A stretch of DNA of 64,000 bases from an uncultured Ruminococcus sp. (GTDB lineage Bacteria > Bacillota > Clostridia > Oscillospirales > Acutalibacteraceae), in NCBI GenBank assembly GCA_902787145.1, contig CADAEZ010000002.1, positions 62,001 to 126,000 on the forward strand, written 5' to 3'. A program made the position numbers and the translations under genes. Under the pieces are notes generated by a model that saw only the letters and a list, made by a program, of their open reading frames with translations, did not search any database and had not been told where the DNA came from. Positions 60,709-64,000 of the stretch are shown here, one piece after another; the stretch's first letter is position 1; every line of letters starts with the position of its first letter.

Positions 60709-61287
60709 ATGGATACTATGAAAGTATTAGTGGAAACCTCCGCCCGTCACATTCACGTTTCGAGAGCGGATTTCGAGAAGCTGTTCGGCGCTGACGCCCA
60801 GCTTACAAATAAGAAGGATTTATCCCAGCCGGGTCAGTTTGCCTGCTTTGAGAAGGTGACTGTAGTTGGTCCCCGCGGCGAACTTACAATGTCTATTCTC
60901 GGACCGGAGCGTCCGGATACCCAGGTTGAGGTAGCATACACAGACGCGCGCAAGCTTGGTATCGTACCTCCAGTACGTGAGTCGGGCGATGTTGCCGGTT
61001 CACCCGGATGCAAGCTCGTCGGTCCCAAGGGAGAAATTGAAATTGACTGCGGCATTATTGTAGCAAAGCGTCATATCCACCTCACACCCGCCGACGGCGA
61101 GGAAATGGGACTGAAGGATAAGCAGATTGTTTCCGTAAAGGTCGGTACCCCCGGCGACCGAGAGACTGTATTCAACGACGTGGTTGTACGTGTAAGCAAG
61201 AACTACAAAAAGGCTATGCACGTTGACACCGACGAGGCTAACGCCGCAGGACTCTCCGGCGAGGTTTACGGCGAGGTTATTAAATAA
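60709..61287 (+). CDS. pduL: PduL-type phosphate acyltransferase
   Basis: 192 aa, two copies of the PduL beta domain. Zinc-ligand segments are ARHIHVS (about 12-18) and AKRHIHLTPADGEEMGL (about 121-137). GPRGELTMSILGPERPDTQVEV and AGSPGCKLVGPKGEIE are family landmarks. The enzyme converts acetyl- or propionyl-CoA and phosphate to acyl-phosphate. No microcompartment shell gene or targeting extension is present, so it probably serves as a cytosolic phosphotransacetylase in acetate formation. A GGTGG SD precedes the ATG at 60709. Confidence 0.92.
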   Translation: MDTMKVLVETSARHIHVSRADFEKLFGADAQLTNKKDLSQPGQFACFEKVTVVGPRGELTMSILGPERPDTQVEVAYTDARKLGIVPPVRESGDVAGSPGCKLVGPKGEIEIDCGIIVAKRHIHLTPADGEEMGLKDKQIVSVKVGTPGDRETVFNDVVVRVSKNYKKAMHVDTDEANAAGLSGEVYGEVIK

Positions 61288-61381
61288 GTCGGGAGTTCCG
61301 ATTATTTAAGCCGTTATGGGGAACTTTTGATTAATCTATAAGTTTCCTCATTGGCAGGGTTAAGTGTTTGTCATAAGTGGC

Positions 61382-61409
61382 TTGACATCCGCGCAATTTA
61401 TGCTATAAT
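61382..61409 (+). promoter_or_regulatory. Consensus promoter for the putative antitoxin RNA
   Basis: TTGACA at 61382-61387, 16-bp spacer, TATAAT at 61404-61409. It drives a short non-coding transcript toward the terminator at 61468. Confidence 0.75.
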
Positions 61410-61415
61410 TATATT

Positions 61416-61512
61416 AGAAACGGAGCTGTACCAGTGAACGGTTAGCCCCAAATAATTTAGTGCATTTAGTAATGACCGCATTTTTGGGAAGTAGCGGTCA
61501 TTACTCTTTTTA
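61416..61512 (+). ncRNA. Putative antitoxin small RNA
   Basis: About 95 nt, from a consensus promoter to the bidirectional terminator at 61468-61505, with no ORF. Its 5' part has ACGGAGC and GGTTAGCCCC, segments also found at the 5' end of the convergent toxin mRNA; its 3' part is antisense to the 3' end of that mRNA. The AGCCCC segment could pair with GGGGTT beside the toxin SD. This is the layout of type I toxin-antitoxin loci. Not shown experimentally. Confidence 0.5.
61468..61505. terminator. Bidirectional terminator shared by two convergent transcripts
   Basis: A 12-bp perfect stem AGTAATGACCGC / GCGGTCATTACT with a 14-nt loop, followed by CTTTTTATTTT on the plus strand and AAATGC on the other. 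It is shared by the putative toxin mRNA and the antisense RNA. Confidence 0.85.
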
Positions 61513-61514
61513 TT

Positions 61515-61577
61515 TTACCTGTTCGATAAAACAATTATTAAGAGAATAATTGTTAAGTACAAAATGATTTCGTACAT
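61515..61577 (-). CDS. Putative type I toxin: 20-aa hydrophobic peptide
   Basis: A 20-aa peptide (starts MYEIILYLT, ends IIVLSNR) made almost wholly of Ile/Leu/Val: one short membrane helix. The ATG (61577) follows a very strong SD, AGGAGGGG, by 6-7 nt. Its mRNA starts from a consensus promoter at about 61690. A CCCTCCT block near the mRNA 5' end (complement of 61643-61649) can pair with the SD and hide it, as in known type I toxin mRNAs. A convergent small RNA and a shared terminator complete the picture. Family not recognised. Confidence 0.5.
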   Translation of the reverse strand: MYEIILYLTIILLIIVLSNR

Positions 61578-61683
61578 AGCAACCCCTCCTAATACATATT
61601 GCCGTAAGGCTTCTATGTAAACGGGAATCACAGTTTCCCGGCAGGAGGGCTAACCGCTCCGTTTTAAGGTACATCTCCTTGTT

Positions 61684-61712
61684 TTGATTATAACACATAT
61701 GTTCTTTAGGGT
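61684..61712 (-). promoter_or_regulatory. Consensus promoter for the putative toxin mRNA
   Basis: Read on the minus strand: TTGACC, 17-bp spacer, TATAAT. The mRNA has a long structured leader with a CGGGAA/TTCCCG hairpin (about 61622-61640). Confidence 0.7.
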
Positions 61713-61736
61713 CAATAAAACATAAATAATATAATG

Positions 61737-61771
61737 AAAAATCAGAGACATAAATGCTGTCTCTGATTTTT
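61737..61771 (-). terminator. Terminator of the XRE/membrane-protein operon
   Basis: A 14-bp perfect stem AAAAATCAGAGACA / TGTCTCTGATTTTT with a 7-nt loop, just after the XRE stop codon on the minus strand. T-rich on both sides. Confidence 0.85.
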
Positions 61772-61773
61772 GT

Positions 61774-61983
61774 TCATTCAAAATAAAAAATATCCTCAAA
61801 TTTTTTATCAAGCGCAATACATAGTATCAGGGCGAGCTTTGCCGTTGGATTGAACTGACCTGTTTCTATTGAACTGATTGTGTTGCGCGATACGCCGACC
61901 ATATCCGCTAAGGCCTGTTGGGAGAGTCCCGCCTCGGATCGAATTGTCTTTAAGTTGTTTTTTAAAACTAATCTATCGTCCAT
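61774..61983 (-). CDS. Small XRE-family helix-turn-helix regulator
   Basis: 69 aa, a single Cro/CI-type DNA-binding domain: LKTIRSEAGLSQQALADMVGVSRNTISSIETGQFNPTAKLALILCIALDKKFEDIFYFE, the typical HTH_3 pattern with GLSQ, ISxxExG and F-DIFxxE. It is the second gene of a two-gene operon after a small membrane protein (5-nt gap). The duplicated CAAGTTTACTTG palindrome around the operon promoter is its likely binding site. This pairing is common in Firmicutes; its function is unknown. Confidence 0.88.
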   Translation of the reverse strand: MDDRLVLKNNLKTIRSEAGLSQQALADMVGVSRNTISSIETGQFNPTAKLALILCIALDKKFEDIFYFE

Positions 61984-61988
61984 AATGC

Positions 61989-62312
61989 TTACCTAGCGTT
62001 GAATCGCAGAAAATGCATAACAACGAATCCAACAGCCAACGCAATTTCTATAATGCCGAAAATCAGCTCGTGAATCTTTCTGAGGTGAAAGTACTTAACG
62101 AGAAGTGTGGTTCCGGTCATAGAGAGATACACTCCCCATAGAGTGTAGTTAAACGAGCCGCCGAGGAATATATCAAAAAACGATATAACCATACACAGTA
62201 TGCCGCCGGCTGCGACGGCCTTTTGGCTGGCTTCATACAGAGCTTCTTTTTCTACAAGGTCGCTGCCTTTATTTTCCTGCCTGCTTTTTTCGAGTATTTC
62301 ATTTTTGTTCAT
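61989..62312 (-). CDS. Small membrane protein partner of XRE regulator (DUF6442-like)
   Basis: 107 aa from the ATG at 62312, preceded by SD CAGGAGGTTG; a frame starting six codons upstream overlaps the SD. After a charged N-terminus (NKNEILEKSRQENKGSDLVEKEALYEA) come three hydrophobic stretches (AVAAGGILCMVISFFDIFLGG, YTLWGVYLSMTGTTLLVKYF, IFGIIEIALAVGFVVMHFL). It is encoded immediately upstream of the XRE regulator. Proteins of this kind, often annotated DUF6442, are of unknown function. Family name tentative. Confidence 0.72.
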   Translation of the reverse strand: MNKNEILEKSRQENKGSDLVEKEALYEASQKAVAAGGILCMVISFFDIFLGGSFNYTLWGVYLSMTGTTLLVKYFHLRKIHELIFGIIEIALAVGFVVMHFLRFNAR

Positions 62313-62327
62313 AATACAACCTCCTGA

Positions 62328-62384
62328 CAAGTTTACTTTGCAAAGTTATTATATCATTGCCAAGTTTACTTGTCAAGAGGTTTT
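62328..62384 (-). promoter_or_regulatory. Promoter with two operator-like palindromes
   Basis: On the minus strand: TTGACA, 17-bp spacer, TATAAT. Two near-identical palindromes, CAAGTTTACTTG at 62361-62372 (between the boxes) and CAAGTTTACTTT at 62328-62339 (past the start point), lie 33 bp apart, about three helical turns. Likely binding sites of the XRE protein. Confidence 0.65.
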
Positions 62385-62388
62385 TAAA

Positions 62389-63033
62389 TTATATTTTTAA
62401 TATCGCCAGCAAAATCGAAAAATAATGACACGTACTGCCGAGCAGGGTAAATATATGCCATATCGAGTGGAAGTATTTTACCTTTTTGATCGCATAGAAG
62501 ATTACACCCACCGTGTAGAAGATTCCTCCTCCGACAAGGAGCCACAGACTCGTCGCGCTCATTACGTTGAGCAGCGGATGAATCGCGATGATTATAACCC
62601 ATCCCATAAGGATGTAGCAAACAACCGACGGCTTTCGGAACTTCTCGAGGTCAATTGAGTTGAGTACGATTCCGATTATCGCCGCGCCCCATACAATTCC
62701 GAACAAGGTCCAGCCGAGCCAGCCCCGCAGAATCGAAATCGTAATCGGTGTGTACGTGCCCGCGATCAAAAAGAAAATCGTGTTGTGATCCATTATTCGG
62801 AAGAATTTCTTGGCCCTCGGAGCCGATATCGCGTGATATAAGGTGCTCATACAATAGAGTATTATCAGGCTCGCGCCGAAAATCGCCGAGCCGACTACCG
62901 ACCAAACGTCGCTGAATATCGCCGAAAGCACGATCAAAACCGCGGTTCCGCCGATTGCGAGTATTGTTCCCAGTCCGTGAGTTACCGAGCTGAATATTTC
63001 TTCGCCCAGTGTGTATCTTTTTGAGTTTTCCAT
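62389..63033 (-). CDS. Hemolysin III (PAQR/YqfA) family membrane protein
   Basis: A 214-aa protein with seven predicted membrane segments. Family landmarks: the N-terminal EEIFSSVTHGLG, STLYHAISAPRAKKFFRIMDHNTIFFLIAGTYTP (conserved His and Asp of the metal site), and the C-terminal HSIWHIFTLLGSTCHYFSILL. Bacterial HlyIII proteins share the PAQR receptor fold; some are linked to membrane fluidity, and haemolytic activity is reported only for a few. SD CGGAGGAT precedes the ATG. Separate from the XRE operon, which starts about 50 nt downstream on the same strand. Confidence 0.9.
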   Translation of the reverse strand: MENSKRYTLGEEIFSSVTHGLGTILAIGGTAVLIVLSAIFSDVWSVVGSAIFGASLIILYCMSTLYHAISAPRAKKFFRIMDHNTIFFLIAGTYTPITISILRGWLGWTLFGIVWGAAIIGIVLNSIDLEKFRKPSVVCYILMGWVIIIAIHPLLNVMSATSLWLLVGGGIFYTVGVIFYAIKKVKYFHSIWHIFTLLGSTCHYFSILLAILKI

Positions 63034-63147
63034 AACTATATCCTCCGCCGTTATTCTATCATTTTATCTTAAAACAGGCAATATACAATTGAGACAAATT
63101 GTATAGACCGGGATTATATGATAATACTAATTACCGAGGTGAAATAA

Positions 63148-63576
63148 ATGGTAAACGACGAAGAAATGTTACAGTTCATTATGAAAAACGCCGAAATGGG
63201 CTGCCGGGGAATAAACGACATAAAGCATTACGCGAACTCCGCGGATATGTCCAATGCCCTGCGGTCACAGAACCTGGAGTATGGTCACATCTATCACAAC
63301 GCATACGCTATGATTCGCAATCGCGGCTTTTCGGGCGCGCATATCAACCCTATTGTCTCGGCTATGGCGCGGTCCAAGGCAAGACGCGAGATGAAGTCCG
63401 ACAGCTCCGATAATCATATCGCCGAGATGATGATAAAAGGAAACACAATGGGAGTACAAAAAATAGCCGAGCATATTCGTCAGTATGACGGCAACAACAG
63501 GAGCATCACAAATCTTGCCGATAAGCTGATGTCCGCCCAACAGTCAGGTATCGAAGAAATGAAAGGCTTTCTCTGA
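63148..63576 (+). CDS. Small helical protein of unknown function (ferritin-like pattern possible)
   Basis: A 142-aa soluble protein with SD GAGGTG upstream. Largely helical and Met-rich (EEMLQFIMKNAEMGCRGINDIKHYANSADMSNALRSQ; HIAEMMIKGNTMGVQKIAEHIRQYD; ADKLMSAQQSGIEEMKGFL). The second half resembles the helix pair of small ferritin-like or DUF4142-type proteins, but no clear metal-ligand pattern (E...ExxH pairs) is certain. I do not recognise the family. Confidence 0.7.
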   Translation: MVNDEEMLQFIMKNAEMGCRGINDIKHYANSADMSNALRSQNLEYGHIYHNAYAMIRNRGFSGAHINPIVSAMARSKARREMKSDSSDNHIAEMMIKGNTMGVQKIAEHIRQYDGNNRSITNLADKLMSAQQSGIEEMKGFL

Positions 63577-63598
63577 TTAACCGGCAATGCGCGACAAT

Positions 63599-63643
63599 GG
63601 CCGGAGAGACAGAAGTTCTGTGACAAAAACCGTCTTTCCGGCC
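63599..63643 (+). terminator. Terminator-like hairpin
   Basis: A 12-bp stem GGCCGGAGAGAC / GTCTTTCCGGCC (one G-U), with an inner ACAGAA/TTCTGT hairpin. Followed by GCGTGATATCTTTTTC, so weak as a terminator. Confidence 0.55.
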
Positions 63644-63766
63644 GCGTGATATCTTTTTCGTTGTTCGTTTCTAATTAAAATCCTAATGTTTTTATCCAAA
63701 AATTATTGATAAAATAGCAATTTTATGTTATATTTATTATAATATAATCCGTTAGGAGGAATGATT

Positions 63767-64000
63767 ATGAAAAAGTTTATTTCGGTAACGATTGTTTTAT
63801 TACTTATCGTTTCGTGTGTATGTATGCCCGCTTCGGCGTTGACACAGGCTAATGTAGGGGAGTTAAAGCTGCCCTTCGAGCTTAAACCGGCTAAAACAGT
63901 TGCTTTGAGCAAGGTGTCTGACGACGGCCAGACCGACGTGCAGTTCAGCTACAGTATGGACAGCGATATGATAAAGTTTATGCAGGACTGCGAAAAACCC
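63767..64000 (+). CDS. Secreted protein of unknown function, 5' part (3' end outside window)
   Basis: Open at the window edge; 78 residues visible. ATG at 63767 with SD AGGAGG 7 nt upstream (an in-frame ATG at 63761 is too close to the SD). A signal peptide with a hydrophobic core VTIVLLLIVSCVCM and probable cleavage after PASA, then LTQANVGELKLPFELKPAKTVALSKVSDDGQTDVQFSYSMDSDMIKFMQD. Upstream is an AT-rich promoter region (TTGATA, 17 bp, TATATT near 63707-63735). The visible part matches no domain I know. Confidence 0.65.
   Translation, partial: MKKFISVTIVLLLIVSCVCMPASALTQANVGELKLPFELKPAKTVALSKVSDDGQTDVQFSYSMDSDMIKFMQDCEKP

Noticed and set aside
61510..61698. 62-codon minus-strand frame across the toxin-antitoxin region
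   Set aside because: It crosses the structured leader in a different frame from the SD-backed 20-aa ORF and starts upstream of the predicted transcript start.

Overview
The window looks like a chromosomal segment of a Gram-positive, starch-degrading gut or rumen anaerobe of the Ruminococcus type (Oscillospiraceae/Ruminococcaceae), closest in style to Ruminococcus bromii. The reasons are dockerins with repeats of the form GDxNxDGxVxVKDATxIQ, cohesin-like surface proteins, starch-binding modules, a dockerin-bearing type I pullulanase, a clostridial glycogen cluster with both glgC and glgD, RNase Y, and near-consensus sigma-A promoters (TTGACA-17-TATAAT). The species is inferred, not proven. I saw no rRNA, tRNA, CRISPR array, transposase or integrase.

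Layout. 1-3.7 kb: 3' end of a ComM-like AAA+ gene, then a two-gene minus-strand operon (ParB-like/BMP fusion and a metallophosphoesterase). 3.8-7.8 kb: Big_2 lipoprotein, two tiny KEYxxP peptides, and an amino-acid ABC transporter. 7.9-21.5 kb: surface region with a cohesin-type protein carrying a lysine-rich tail, a Ser-rich lipoprotein, a giant 3154-aa secreted repeat protein followed by a third KEYxxP peptide, and a leucine-rich-repeat dockerin protein. 21.8-23.5 kb: LicA/LicC-like phosphocholine-type pair. 23.5-24.2 kb: repeat-rich gap. 24.2-28.6 kb: secreted protein ending in a DnaJ-type zinc finger, then a Bax-inhibitor/YccA protein. 28.7-34.7 kb (minus): SF2 helicase-metallopeptidase fusion, a small regulator-like protein, a stand-alone enzyme I N-domain, RNase Y. 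35.1-42.4 kb: gap, then glgB-glgC-glgD-glgA, with glgA broken by a frameshift. 42.6-43.8 kb (minus): radical SAM protein and a small protein. 44.0-52.9 kb: dockerin pullulanase, dockerin/starch-binding phosphoesterase, YdcF-like lipoprotein, dockerin GH25 lysozyme, then a three-gene holin/endolysin cassette. 52.9-64.0 kb: TtcA-like, VanW, DtxR-like regulator, cyclophilin, galE, two membrane-anchored surface proteins (cohesin and possible carbohydrate-binding), type 4 UDG, PduL, a probable type I toxin-antitoxin locus, a small XRE/membrane-protein operon with paired operators, hemolysin III, and a partial secreted protein.

How the genes fit together. The secreted dockerin enzymes (pullulanase, phosphoesterase, lysozyme, LRR protein) can dock on cohesin proteins; one cohesin protein (57666) has its own transmembrane anchor. 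Glucose released from starch would feed the adjacent intracellular glycogen pathway. The items most worth a second look are the convergent toxin/RNA locus at 61.4-61.7 kb, the KEYxxP peptide family, the lysis cassette beside a dockerin lysozyme, the extracellular DnaJ-type zinc finger, and the short-repeat frameshift in glgA.
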